From the NCBI RefSeq assembly GCF_040802235.1, contig NC_133162.1, positions 327,501 through 391,500 of the forward strand: 64,000 nt of DNA, given 5' to 3'. Of the stretch, positions 1 through 21,225 are shown in pieces. The first letter of the stretch is position 1. Every line of letters starts with the position of its first letter. A program made the position numbers and the translations under genes. The stretch comes from Manis javanica (Eukaryota > Chordata > Mammalia > Pholidota > Manidae). Below the pieces are notes generated by a model. The model did no database searches and was not told the DNA's origin. It was given only the letters and a program-made list of their open reading frames with translations.

Positions 1-8525
<8,525 letters not shown>

Positions 8526-9099
8526 GGCCCTGCAGCCCCCAGGTCTTCAGCCAGCTCCTGCGTCAGCTGGAGCAGTGGCAGAGATCAAGTATACAGAAGT
8601 AGGCGCCGCCATCGGCCTTCCAGGACCAATGAGTGGGCGAGGGCCTTTCGAGAGCGTATCAGGCTCTGTCTCTTGGTCTGCGAGCAAGCAGAGCAGCCAA
8701 TGACCTCGGCAGACCTTGGCTTTGCCAGGCACGAGCAGGGGGCCCAGGCTGTGGGTTTCCTCCCACACTGACAGCTGCTGACAGGGCAGCTTCACTCAGA
8801 ACCCACAGCAGGCAGATGGTCCAATCTGTCCACAGCCACAACAGCAGCAGAGCCCTGTGTGCCTCTGTCCTCTGCCCAGGCCCAGTGGCTTCAGCTCCCC
8901 ATCACGGATGGGGACGCAGTGACACCAGGCATTCTGGGGCCCAGCAGCAACTGGGCTGGAGCCCCACGGTGCCAGAAGAACGAGACAGACCAGGATAGTT
9001 CTGCGAGGACTCTGAAAACTAAACTGTCATTGGAACTAACACCACTAAAGGCCAGTACCTACACCCCGGACCTGAACAGGGTGACCACCTCCTGAAATA
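8526..9099. other. SCART1 upstream flank
   Basis: Single-copy-looking sequence upstream of the SCART1 start codon. It should hold the 5' UTR and promoter on the minus strand, but I see no TATA box or CpG island that fixes a start site. Confidence 0.4.
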
Positions 9100-9415
9100 G
9101 AAGATTAAAAAGAATCAAGGATCTCCTGACATCATAACCAAAATGTCCACCCTACAACTGAAAATCACTCATCATATGAAAAAATCAGGAAAAACACAGT
9201 TTGATGATAAAACACTACTGGTGCCAATACCAAGATAAATTAGATGTTGGATTTATCTGACAAGAATTTTGAAACAGCCATAATAAAAATGCTTCCACAA
9301 TAAATTACAAATTCTTTTGAAACAAATTAAAAATAGAAAACTTCAGTAAAGAAATAGAAGTTACAGGAATGAACCAATGACAACAAGGTGGAAAAATTGA
9401 AACACATTTTGCTGA

Positions 9416-10033
9416 TAAGATTGGAAATTGGTTAATCACTTTGGGAAACAGTTTGGCACTTCTTCAAAATGTTAAACATGGAGGTAGTCTGGGACACAGC
9501 AAGTCTACTCCTAAGTCTGTATCAAAGAGACATGACAACTTACTCCACATAAAAACCTGTACATAAATGTTCACAGCAGCAGCATTCAGAATGCACAAAC
9601 AGAAAATAATAGTAACAACTTAAATATCCATTAATTGAATAGATAATAAAATGTGATATATTCCATACCATGGAATATTATACAGCCATTAAAAGGAATG
9701 AAGTACTGACCCACACGACAACATCATGACCCCTGGAAACAGGATGCTGAGTGAAAGAAGTCAGACACAGAAGACCACATGTGTGATCCCATTTGTATGA
9801 CATGGCCTGAACCGGCAATTCACAGTGAATCAGTGGCTGCGAGGAGCTAGAAGGAGGAGGAAACGGAAATGACTGTGAATGGACACAGGGCTTCACTCGA
9901 GGGTGATGAAATGTTCTGGAATCAGCTGGTGGTGATGGTTGCGTGATTCTGAATACACTAAAAACCACTGGATTGCACATTTTTAAAGAATGTTTGTGGT
10001 TTATTATATCTCAATAAAGCTGTTATTTTTTAA
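9416..10033 (+). mobile_element. L1 3' end inserted in older L1
   Basis: Typical mammalian L1 3' sequence: the last part of ORF2 (a degenerate ...GGAATATTATACAGCC... segment), then the 3' UTR with its GGTGGTGATGGTTGC-type motif and a terminal ...TCAATAAAGC polyadenylation signal. The older L1 appears to continue on either side. I could not see a clear target-site duplication. Confidence 0.7.
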
Positions 10034-11303
10034 AAGAACTAAATGGAAATTATAAAACTGAAGATACAATAACTGAAATTTTTTAAAATCTCAATGAACT
10101 CAATAGTAGAATAGAAATGACAAAGGATAGCATCAGTGAACCTGAAGACAAATCGAGTTTACTAAACGTAAACAGCAGGGAGGAAACAGACACAAAAAAT
10201 TAATAGAGCCTCAGAGATCTCTGGGACAATAACAAAGGTCTAATCTTTCTATCCCTGAAGATCTGGGAAGGATGGCAGAGAGCATGGGACCAAAAAGAAT
10301 ATGAAGAAACAATGGCTGAAAACTTCCCAAATTCGGTAAAAGACATAAACTTACAGATTCAGGAAGCTAAGTAAACACTAAATATGGTAAACCCAAAGAA
10401 ATTCACATCAAAACACATTACAGTTAAATTTTTGAAAACTAAAGATGAAGAAAACTTTTCAAAAAACAGCCAGAGAAAATGGTGCATTACTTACAGAGGA
10501 TTGACAGCAAATTTCTCATCAGAGATGGAGGCAGCAGGCTGTGTAGCACGCCAGTTTCTAAGTGCTGAAAGAAAAAGTGTGTCAAGACTGAGTCCTAGAT
10601 CTCTGAAACTGTCTTATAGAAATTAAAGGGAAATAAAGATGTCCCCAAATGAAGGAAAACTAAGAGAACTTGTTGCTAGCAGACACACCCTTAAATAATG
10701 GCTAAATAAAATCCTCCAAACAGAAAGAAAATAATAACTGAAAGATAGGACTTCCAGAGAGGAAAGAACCATGAAACAGGAAAAGTAGAGGTGAACATAA
10801 CAGATAGCCCCTCAGTTTGTGAGTTTCTTTAATCATATTTTATGTCTGGAGTGAAATTACAACACTACCTGAAGTGGTACTCAATGTATACAGAGGAAAT
10901 TCTTAGGACAATTATATTTTTTAAGTGGGAGGGCAAAGAATCTAAATGTAAGTAAGGCTCCTATTTCACTTGAAGTGGTAAAATGTCAATACCAAACATG
11001 TAAGTTACATATACTATCATATGTAAGTTACACAGTATCTAGAGCAACCAATAAGAAAATTATATGAAATTAAAAAAACATTATAAATCCATCAAAGTGG
11101 AACTCTACAAAATGTTCATATAACCCACAGGGAGATAAGAAAAAAAGAAACATAGGCATAAGAAATGGTGGGATAGAAAAAAGAAAGAAAAATGGCAGAC
11201 TTATGCCCTAACATATCAGTGAAATCTTAAACATAAATGGGTGTAAATACACAAATTAGAAGACAGATATTGAATCTTTAAAATTATCTAAATATATGCT
11301 GTT

Positions 11304-11483
11304 CCAAGAACAATGTTTTTTTATTTTGTTACCATTAATCTACAATTACATGAAGAACATTATGTTTACTAGGCTCCCCCCTTCACCAAGTCCCCCATAT
11401 ACACCCCATCACAGTCACTGTCCATCAGTGTAGCAAGATGTAGCTGTAGAATCACTACTTGTCTTCTCTGTGCCAAGAACAAT
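11304..11483 (-). mobile_element. Young 5'-truncated L1 3' end, minus strand, with 11-bp target-site duplication
   Basis: The element (11315-11472) is the reverse complement of the final about 150 bases of the L1 copy at 12127-12649. It is flanked by identical CCAAGAACAAT repeats at 11304-11314 and 11473-11483, the target-site duplication. A short T run at its left end is the remnant of the poly(A) tail. Confidence 0.85.
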
Positions 11484-12110
11484 ATTTTTCATGTAAACAT
11501 TAATCAAAAAAAGCAGGGGAGGTTACATTAATATCAGAGGAAGATTTCAGATGGAAGAAAACTACTAGGGAGAAGGGGGACATTATATAGTGATAAAAGA
11601 GCTAATCCACCAAAAAGAGCAATCCTGAATGTGTACACACCAAACCACAGAGCTTCAAAATGTATGAAGCAAAAATGGGTCAAGTTGAAAGTAGACAAAT
11701 TCACAATTCTAGCTGGAGACTTTGACACCCCCACTCACGGCAACTGTAAAACTACTAGACAGAAAATCAGCAAGGTCTAGAAGGACTGAACGACACCATC
11801 AACCAGCAGGATCTAACTGACACCTGCAGAACACCCCACAAAACAGGAGCAGAGCAAACATTCAGTTCATGCACACATGGAGCATTCACCAAAACTATAC
11901 CCTCAGTCATGAAACAAACCCTAGCAAATTTTAAAGAATTTAGAACAGAGTATGTTTTCTGACCATAACAGAACCAAACAAGAAATTAATGACAAAAATA
12001 CAATGGAAAAATCTACAAGTACTTAGAAATTCAACACACTTCTAAATAATCCAGGGGTCAAAGATAGAATCTCAAAGGGGATTTTGAAACACAAAGAACT
12101 GAATGAAGAT

Positions 12111-12665
12111 GAAAACAGCCTATCAAGAAGATGTGGTGTATATACTCAATGGAATATTATTCAGCCATAAGAAGAAAACAAATCCTACCATTTGCAACAA
12201 CATGGATGGAGCTAGAGGGTGTTACGCTCAGTGAACTAAGCCAGGTAGAGAAAGACAAGTACCAAATGATTTCACTCATATGTGGAGTATAAGAACAAAG
12301 CAAAAACTGAAGGAACAAAACAGCAGCAGAATCACAGAACCCAAGAATGGACTAACGGTTACCAAAGGGAAAGGGACTGGGGAGGATGGGTGGGAAGGGA
12401 GGGAGAAGGAGAAAAAAGGGGCATTATGATTAGCACACATAACGTAGGGGTGGAGGGGGGGCACGGGGAAGGCAGTAGAACACACAGAAGACAAGTAGTG
12501 ACTCTATAGCATCTTACTACGCTGATGGACAGTGACTGTAATGGGGTATGTGGGGGGGACTTGATAATGGGGGGAGTCTAGTAACCACAATGTTGCTCAT
12601 GTGATTGTATATTAATGATACCAAAATTTTAAAAAATTAAAAAAGAAAAGAAAACAGCCTATCAA
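12111..12665 (+). mobile_element. Young 5'-truncated L1 3' end, plus strand, with 16-bp target-site duplication
   Basis: The element (12127-12649) starts in late ORF2 (GTATATACTCAATGGAATAT), runs through a G-rich 3' UTR and ends in an A-rich tail (about 12625-12649). Identical 16-base copies of GAAAACAGCCTATCAA flank it at 12111-12126 and 12650-12665. This is a clean target-primed insertion into the older L1 and one of the least-decayed elements of the window. Confidence 0.9.
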
Positions 12666-13329
12666 AATTTGTGGGCTACAGCTAAGGTAATTCTAAGGAT
12701 TTTTATATTTCTAAATAGTTACATTAGAGGAAAGATCTCAAATCAATAAATTCCTATCTCAAACATCCAAGGGGAAAAAAAGAACTAAATAAAGCCAAAA
12801 TATGGATAAGGAAGGAAACAAAGATAAGACATAAATCAGTGACATTGAAAACATTAAAACAATAGAGAAAATCAGTGAAACAAAAAGCTAGTGCTCTGGA
12901 AAAAAACAATGAAATTAAGAAGATTGGAAAGATTAAAAAAGGGAAGACACAAATCGATATCAGGAATAACAAAGGTGATATCACAATAGATCCTGCAGCC
13001 ACTAGAAGGATGTCAGGGAAACGCCAAGAACAACTTTAATAAACTCATAAACATGACAAGTTAGAAAAGATGAGCCGATTCCCTGAAAACCACAAACTAC
13101 TAAACTCAGCCAAGATGAAACTGATAACCTGAATAGTCCTACAACTGTTAGAGAAATGAAATGTTTGTGACCAAAATGCTCCTGAATCCAAGCTTCTCAC
13201 TGTTGGAGTGAACACGTACAGATCAGCAAGGGGAGGGGGCCCGGATGCCCCACACGGTGGTGGATCGGATGGGGCAGCATCAGCAAGGTCTCACGCTGAG
13301 CCCGTGCAGTACAGATGGCTGCATACAGA

Positions 13330-13440
13330 GATATTCATAGGTATGTGTATATATATATTGTATGCATATATTTATATAGATATAAATCATTCTATATTGT
13401 ATAGATACGTACATAGATATGTGGATGCACGCATATACCT
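13330..13440. repeat. AT-rich TA/TATA microsatellite
   Basis: Alternating TATATA/TGTATA/GATA-type simple sequence between L1 fragments; degenerate. Confidence 0.6.
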
Positions 13441-13479
13441 CTTTGCTCTGCCAGCTGAGAGTGCCGGGAAGCAGTGACA

Positions 13480-14540
13480 TCCCAGTGCCCAGATACTGGT
13501 CTCTGATATCCCACTCCAGTAAAAGGAACCAGCGCTCCTTGGAGAAACGACTGATTCTAAGCCTGGAGTGGGAAATATATAAGATGAGCCTGGAGCTACA
13601 GTGCCAGAAATAAAGAAGTGATCAAAAACAAACAATGCACAAAAAATGTTGATGATGAAGTATGCCAGAGGCACACAGGGCTAACCGAAGCGCTCCTAAA
13701 GGCAAAAGCTGGAGCAAGTGAGCGACCAAAATTAATTGACTGATTAATTAATTAAGACATTGGATTATAACCCAAAGTATAAAATAAATATCCATGAGTC
13801 ATACTAATATAAATAGATGTGAGAGAAGAGACAAATCTCCCATGCAGAAGAATTCCAAATAGATTGTGTAGACACTCTGCTTTCAAGGAGAGAAAACATA
13901 GCTCCCCACTCCTTCAGTGTGAGCCACACATAGTCCTTCCAAAGAGTAAAATACAGACAGGGAGAAAACAGTAACTATATGGTGGAGAAACATGACAAAT
14001 ACGACCTCAGCCAGGTGCTCAAGGTCAGCATCAACAGCCATAGTCATGTTAATTGCATGTAGCCTTGGTATAATGTGATGAACTGTGATCGCCCTCACAA
14101 AACCCCTTCACCACAGTCTAATGAGAAAAAGATCAAAGAAATTCCAGTAAAGGGGCATCCTACACCTGACCAGTATTCTTCAGACTGTAAGGTCATCAGA
14201 AACAAGGAAAGTATAAGAAACTGTCACAGCTACGAAGAGTCAAGGAGACGTGATGAATAATCATAATGTGGTGTCCTAAACAGTGTCCTCCGGCAGAAGA
14301 AGGGCATTAGGTAAAAACTAAGGAAATTGAATAAACTGTGGACTTCAGTTTACAATAATGTATCAATATTGTTTCATTAATTGCAGCAAATGTACCATAC
14401 TAATGTAAAAGATTCATCATAACAAAACTGGGTGTGGAATATATGGTAACTTATTATATTATTTTCTCTATTTTTGTGTAAAACTAAAACTGTTCTAAAA
14501 TGAAGTCTAAATACTTTTGAGAAAGAAATCTCTAGGACAA
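13480..14540 (+). mobile_element. L1-type 3' region (old), plus strand
   Basis: Repetitive sequence of a common old mammalian L1 3' end. It contains the GGTATAATGTGATGAA segment and the TGTACCATACTAATGTAA segment, and ends with a CTAAAACTGTTCTAAAAT tail. It lies between two ORF2 parts of another L1 (13175 and about 14560), consistent with nesting. Confidence 0.65.
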
Positions 14541-14544
14541 AATT

Positions 14545-16240
14545 GTTTTACTAAAGACTTTTACTAACATTTAGAGATACGCTAATTTTACACAATCTCT
14601 TCCAGAAAATATAAGAAGATGAAATACTCCCCACCTTAATTTATACGACCAGGATTACCCTGATATTCAAAGCAATGACAGCACAGAGGAAGAAAACCAT
14701 AGAACAATATCACTAATGAATGTAGATGTAAAACCCTCAACAAAACTTTGTCAAAAATAGTCTGATATGTAAAAAGAATAATAGACTACAACTAAGTGGA
14801 ATTTATCACAGGCATGCAAGTCTGGTTCAATACTTGAAGAGCGATCATCGTGGACCACTACATCGATATGCAGAAGAAGACAAAGTATATGATCATCTCA
14901 CATAAAGCAGAAAAAGCACTTGACAAGATTCATACCCCATTCATGATAAACAAAATCCTCTCAGAAAACTAGAAATGGAAGATAACTTGTCAACCTAATT
15001 AGGAACATTTACCCAAGGAAAAAAAAAACAGAAATGAAAATTGTCTCCATTTACAAATGATGTAATTGTCTATGTAGAAAATACCAGAGAGTCTATGAAA
15101 AGAAAACTGCTAGGACTAATAAATGAACTCAACAAGGTCACAGGCACAAGATCAAAGCACAAAAGTCAACTGCATTTCTATCTACTATCAATGAACAAAG
15201 CAATACAATAAAAAATGCAATACAATTTCTCTAAAGAAATGAAGGTCAACCTTGACCTAGTACCCTATACAAAAATTAACTCAAAAAGGGTCATGGACTT
15301 AAATGTAAAATGTAAAACTTCTAGAAAAAAATAGATTTTTTTGAATCTTTGGTACCTAAGATAAGGCAAAGTATTCTTAGATTTGAAACTAAAAGCAAAA
15401 TTGTATTAAAAAATGATGGACCTTGTAAAGATTAAAAATCTTTGCTTTGCAAAAGTATTGTGAAAATGCTTACATACTGGGAGGAAATATTTGCAAATCG
15501 TGTATTCAACCCAGGACTTGTATTCAGAGTATACAAAAACTCTAAAAACCTCAGCATTAAAAAATATTCAGTTAGAATTTATACACAGTCATTTCACTAA
15601 AGAGGATATACAGATGTCATAAAAGGACATGAGAAGATGTTCAACTTCATTAGCCATTATTAAGTAAATGCAAACTAAAGACACAAGATATCACTACAGA
15701 ACTACCAGAATGGCTTTTTTTAAATTAATGACAATGAAAAATGCTGACAGTTCTTTTTAAGCCTAAAACTAGACTCACCATGTGACCCAGCAATCACACT
15801 CTTGGGCACTTATCCCAGAAAAATGAAAACTCATTTTCATGAAGAAATGTTTACAGCAATGCTCAGAGCAGCTTTATTCATAGTAGCCAGAAACTGGAAA
15901 CTACCTAAATGTCCTTTAATGGTCAAATAGTTTAAAAAAAACTGTGGTGCATCCATACTATGGAATCTTACTCTGCAACAAAAAGGAATGAACTACTGAT
16001 ACATGCCACAACCTGGATGAACCTCAGGAAATGGTGCTGAATTTAAAAAGCAATGTCAGAAGCATAAGTGCTACATGACCCCATTTATACCACTTTTTTG
16101 AAATACGATAACCACAGAGATGAACGTATTAGTAGTTTCCTGGGGTCAGGTGTGTGGCAATGGAGGCAGGGCGACAATAAAGGGTCTTTGGGGTGGCAGT
16201 CAGCTTGCTTCCTGCGGCGGTTGCATGAAGCTACAGCGTG
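14545..16240 (+). mobile_element. L1 ORF2 reverse-transcriptase part to 3' end (decayed)
   Basis: Plus-strand L1 ORF2 sequence with stops: the RT region near 14600-15200, a C-terminal part and an L1 3' end after about 15700. The order suggests it continues the older L1 that stops at about 13175. Confidence 0.7.
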
Positions 16241-16339
16241 ATGAAACCGTGACACTGGAGTGCATGAGTGACCAGCAAACTCTGAAGGAGCCCCCTGGAC
16301 AGGCCCCGTGTTGTCCTGGGCTGGTATAGTTTGGGTCTA

Positions 16340-18720
16340 TTACAAATAGGCTATCGTGAGCACTCTTGTATGAGTCTTTCGGTGGATGAATATGTTCATT
16401 TCTCTCCAGTAAATGCCAAGGACTGGAATGGCCAGATCGTGTGGCAGGAGTAAGTGTAACTCACCACAAACACCCAACTCTCTTCCAAAGTAGTTGTACT
16501 GTTTTGAGTTCCAGTCCCTCCACATCTTCTCCAACAACCGGTGTGGTCATTGTTTTTGATTTCATCCATTCTTGTGTGTGCAGCGTGCTCTCCCATTATG
16601 GTTTTAATTTGCGTTTCCCTGGTGACTAATGGTGTTGAGCACCTTCCTATGTGCTTATTAGCCAATCACGTATTTTGAAAGTCATCTGTTGGAGCAACTT
16701 GTCTTTTTGTCTTTGCTGTCTGTCTTTTCACTACTGATTTGTTGTACTTTATATTTTCTGCACACAAGTTCTTGGTTGTTTTCTCCCAGTTTCTGGCTGC
16801 CTTTACATTTTGGTGTATTTTGATGAGAAGAGGTCATGTTTTTCCTTTTTGTAATATCTTTAGGAAAACTTTACCTTCCCAAGGCTGTGAGATGTCCCGT
16901 GTTTTCTTCTAGATACTTTACAGTTTGGGCCTTTACATTTAGGTCAAGGACTATCTCAAATCCCTTTGTGTGTGCCAAGGGAGATGCCAGGGCTTCCATT
17001 TCTCCCAAGTGGGTACCTGATGCAACTGGCTGATGTTTTCCCTCCCCCATTAAAATGCCTTTGCACTCTGACTGAAATCAGCTGAACGTGTGTGCGCGCA
17101 CGCGCGTGTAGGCTTATTTCCAGACTGTCCATTTGTTCCATTCTATCTACACCAACACCACAGTGTCATTGCTTTCTGTAGCTGTAAAATGAATGTTGAA
17201 ATTGGATATTATACATCCTGACACTTAATTCTTTTTCAAGATATTTCTGTGGCCATTCTAAGTCCTTTCCATATCCATACAAATCTTATATTCGGGATAA
17301 ATAAGCATTGAATTTTGTCAGATGGATTCTTTGCATCTATTATGATGGTCATATAATTTCCCCCTTTTTCTGTTAATAAATTACTTCAATGATTTTTTAA
17401 TGTTAACCTAACCTTCCATTCCTGGGCCAAACCGAGCTTGCTTATGATATGTTATCCTTTTTATATGCTGCTAAAATCTGATTGTATATATTTTGTTAAG
17501 GATTTTGTATTTATAAATCATATTGTTCTGTATTTCCCTGGCAGATTCTGATTTCAGGGTTATGCTGGCCTCATTAAAAGATGTGGAAAATACTTCCTTC
17601 TCCCCTCCAATCTGCAGTTCCAATTCTTTTTTCTTGAATATTTGATGTAATTCACCAGCGAGGTCATATAGGTCTGGATTTTCCTTTATAGAAAGGTTTG
17701 TTTTGTATTCACCATCATTCAGCTTGAAATATTTTCTAACTCCCTTTGTGAGTTCTGCTTTAGCCTGTTTCTGTGAAGTGTGTTGCTTGATTTCCAAATA
17801 TTTAGGAGGTTTCCAGACGTATTTCTGACACCGATTTCTAGTCGGATTCTGTGTGGTCTGAGAAGATACTTTCAGGGTTTCAATCCTTCCGAACTTACTG
17901 ACATTCATTGCATGGCCCATATACAGTCTATACAGGTGAATATACCATAAGGTTTTGAAAAGAATGTATATTGTGCAGTTGTTCAGTATAATGTTCATGA
18001 ATTTTTATTACATCATTTGGTTAATAATGTTTACATTTTCTATGAATTATGGAATTTTTTGTCTACATACTGTACAATAACTGTGAGGTGGTTTTGTCTA
18101 TTTCTGCTCTTATGTCGATTTGTGCCTCATGTATTTTCAAAGTGTTAATAATTGCATTCACTGATAAGATCACCTTGTTATTGTGGTGAACTGGCCCTGT
18201 CAGCACAATAAGGTGATCTTCAATCTCAGCAATACACTGTGTCTTAAAGTCTAATTTTGTTTGTCACTCATGTAGCCACAACAGCTTTCATGTACTCACT
18301 ATTTGCATGGAATATATATATATTTTTTTATCCTATTTGTGACATTATATTTAAAGTACATCACTTGTAAATAGTGTATAACTTGGCCATGTTTTTTTAA
18401 TCCAATCTGCCTTATCATTAGATTGTTGAAGCATTTACACCAAATGTGATGACTGATACAGCAGAGTTTCTATTTGTCTATCTACTCTTTGTTCCTCTTT
18501 TCCTAACTTCTTTTGGGTTAATTAAGCTTCTTTAGTATTCCACTTTATTTCTATTGGCTTTTTAGCTATATTCCTAACACAATAGGCATTCCAAACAGTC
18601 TACCTATATTAGTATTATGTTCATATGATCCTTTTATTTCATGTCCTATCTGGGATTAATTTTGTTCAGTGACTTGATTTGGCTCTTTTATGTTTCTTCC
18701 ATGTCTCCACTTAACTTTGT
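16340..18720 (-). mobile_element. L1 fragment(s), minus strand
   Basis: T-rich on the plus strand. Its reverse complement reads as degenerate L1 ORF2/3' sequence, with RT-like sequence near 17340-17560. No frame is intact. A short alternating purine-pyrimidine run (GTGTGCGCGCACGCGCGTG) sits at about 17089-17107. Confidence 0.65.
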
Positions 18721-18739
18721 GACCTAATAAGTGAGTTTA

Positions 18740-20430
18740 ACAATGTTTCATGACACAAGATCAATACACAAAAATCAACTGTTCTTCTATACATTACCAC
18801 AATTACAAACTAAAACTTGAAAACGTCACTTACAATATCACCAAAATATGAACTACTTAGGAATATATCCAACAAAAGATGTGAAAGATTTATGCATCAA
18901 CAACTACAAGTGACTGCTAAGACAAATTAAAGAGACCTAAGTAAAAAGGAGATACACTTGGCCCAGAAGACTGTACGCTGTTAATATTAAACTTACCGAA
19001 CTGATTTACAGATTCAATGCAATGCCAACCAAAACCCCCAGAAAACTTTTCTGTAGAAACTGATAACCTTATTCTAAAATTCATATGGAAAAGTAAAGGA
19101 CCTAGAAGAGCCAAACAACTCCGAAAAAGTGCCAAATTTGGAAGACTAACACCACCTGATCTGAAGATTTATTATAAAGTTATAATAATCAAGAAAATGT
19201 GGTACCAGTGTCAAAATAGACAAAGAGATCAATGGAATTGAATAGGGAGACCAGAAATAGACTCACAAACACGGAAAGCCGCTTTTTGTCAAAAACACAG
19301 AGGCAATTCAGCAGGAAAAAAATGAACTTTGATCTATACCTCATTCCATATGCAGAGAGTAACTCAAAAATGTGTCATATGCCCAAAATGTAACACCTAA
19401 AGTTATAAAACTTCTAGAAGAAAGCTGAGGAAAAAATCTTTGTGACCTTGCATCATGCAAATATTTCTTTAATATGCCAAAATATAAAAGAACCAGTAAA
19501 AATATTAGACTTCATCAAAATTTAAAATTTCTCCTCAAAATAAACTTAAAAGAATAAAAAGAATATATTCCTCCACGCTATAGCCTGGGAGGAAATATTT
19601 GAAAACCATATATCTAGTGAAAGACTTATACCCAGAAGATATAATGAACTCTCACACTCAAGAATAAGAAAACAAAAAATCCAATAAAATAATAGGCAAA
19701 ATATTTGAACTTCTCCAAGAAGAAACATGGAGGGCATATACTAGGGAATGCAAACTGAAACCAGAGCACAGCGCCACTCACACCTGCAGAACGGCTGAAA
19801 TGGAAGACTGACCACCCCAGTTGCTGCAGAGGATGTGGAGGGACTGGAACTCAAAACAGTACAACCACTTTGAAAGACAGTTTGGGTGTTTGTGGTAAGT
19901 TACACTTACCCCTACCACATGATCTGGCCGTTCCACGCCTCAGTATTTACCAGAGAAAGTAAAACATGTGTATATAAAGACTTAAGCATGAATATTCTTA
20001 GCAGCAAAATTCATGAGGGCCAAAAGCTGTCAACAGCTGGAATGTCCATCAGCAGGTGAATGATAAACAAACTGGCACATCCCCACATGGAATACAGCTC
20101 AGGAATAGAGGGGTGAGCTGTGGGCAGGCCTCAACATAAAGCTGACCAGAAGGAACCAGACTAAAGAGAGCACATGGTACATGATTCCATTTGCACAGAC
20201 TTCCAGGAAACACAGCGACCTACAGAGACAGGAAGCAGGTCCTCGGTAGCCCAGAGGAGTGGGTGTGAGGTGGGGCAGGAGGGAGGGGCCCTGGCGCAGG
20301 GGAAGCGTGCTCTGGAGTGTGGGGATGGTTTTGCGGTGGACACACATGTCAAAACCAATCAAATGTACATTTGAAATATGTGCTATTTATTATATGTCAA
20401 TTACACCTCAATAATGGTGTTTTAAAGAAA
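18740..20430 (+). mobile_element. L1 ORF2 C-terminal part and 3' end, plus strand
   Basis: A 74-codon open stretch at 19017-19241 contains LILKFIWKSKGPRRAKQ and DLKIYYKVIIIKKMWYQ, characteristic of the L1 ORF2 C-terminus. It is followed by decayed ORF2 and an L1 3' UTR ending near 20430 with TCAATAATGG. Confidence 0.75.
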
Positions 20431-21225
20431 AATAAACCTCCCACAAAGGAAAACCGCCCCCCAGGACCAGTACAGAGGGAATGTGTACCAGGCATACTAA
20501 CTGTGCCCAAGCTGGCTTTCCTTCAGGAGTGCAGAGTTGGTTTAACACTGGAAAATCAGGCATTGTGATTTGCCACACTGAAATACTAAGGGAGAAAAAT
20601 CACATTATCACCTGAAGAGATACAAATTTCTAATACATAATTCAATATCCATTTATGGTAATAAAGTCTTTGCAAACTAAAAATAGGTCAAAACTTTTAA
20701 ATCTGATAACAAGCATCTCACAGCAAATGTCCTACTTTCTGAAATCAGAAGCTGCTTCTGAGGCCGCCCTCACCACTTCCGATGACCGCCCTGTGGTCCT
20801 CACCTGCGTGGTACTTACTAGAAGAAAAGTTTTAAGGATTGGAAACGAAGGTGAAGCCGTCACTACCCACGTGCCACTGGGAATGCAAAGAACCAGGATT
20901 TACAGATGAACTAGCAGAATTCGCAGCAAAGTTCAGCAAGCTGATTTATTACACAGTCAATAAACAAAAGTCAATTTTTTTCTGCATAAGGGCAATAAAC
21001 AGAAAATTAATTCTTTTAGATAGCTACAACGTATAAAAGATATGAAAATATTAAATATCTAGGACTTACACTAATGAAAGATGGGGAAAGACCCTTACAC
21101 AGAAAACTGAGCGGCATTAAGGGAAAGTTTAAGCAAATATGGAAATACACCAACTTTAAGTCAAGCTTACAGAAGATTCAATTTCGCAAAGATGTAAGAT
21201 TTCCCCCAAACACTGGTTTTGACAA
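20431..21225 (+). mobile_element. L1 ORF2 RT-region fragment, plus strand
   Basis: Degenerate plus-strand L1 reverse-transcriptase sequence (AGTGCAGAGTTGGTTTAACA, AATCACATTATCACC) directly follows the preceding 3' end, so it belongs to a separate copy. Confidence 0.6.

Larger units (their letters stand above)
9100..13175 (+). mobile_element. Old L1 (LINE-1), ORF1 to early ORF2, interrupted by three later insertions
   Basis: Ancient plus-strand L1 sequence runs through the span. It has a 5'/ORF1-like part (9100-9415, resuming at about 10034 with an ORF1 region to about 10620), the ORF2 endonuclease part (about 11690-12126) and the start of the reverse transcriptase (about 12660-13175). It carries many stops and is not coding. 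Younger L1 3' ends have landed in it at 9416-10033, 11315-11472 and 12127-12649. Confidence 0.75.

Noticed and set aside
17471-17998. A 175-codon open frame on the minus strand
   Set aside because: It lies within a decayed minus-strand L1 and has no conserved L1 protein motif; an L1 remnant, not a gene.
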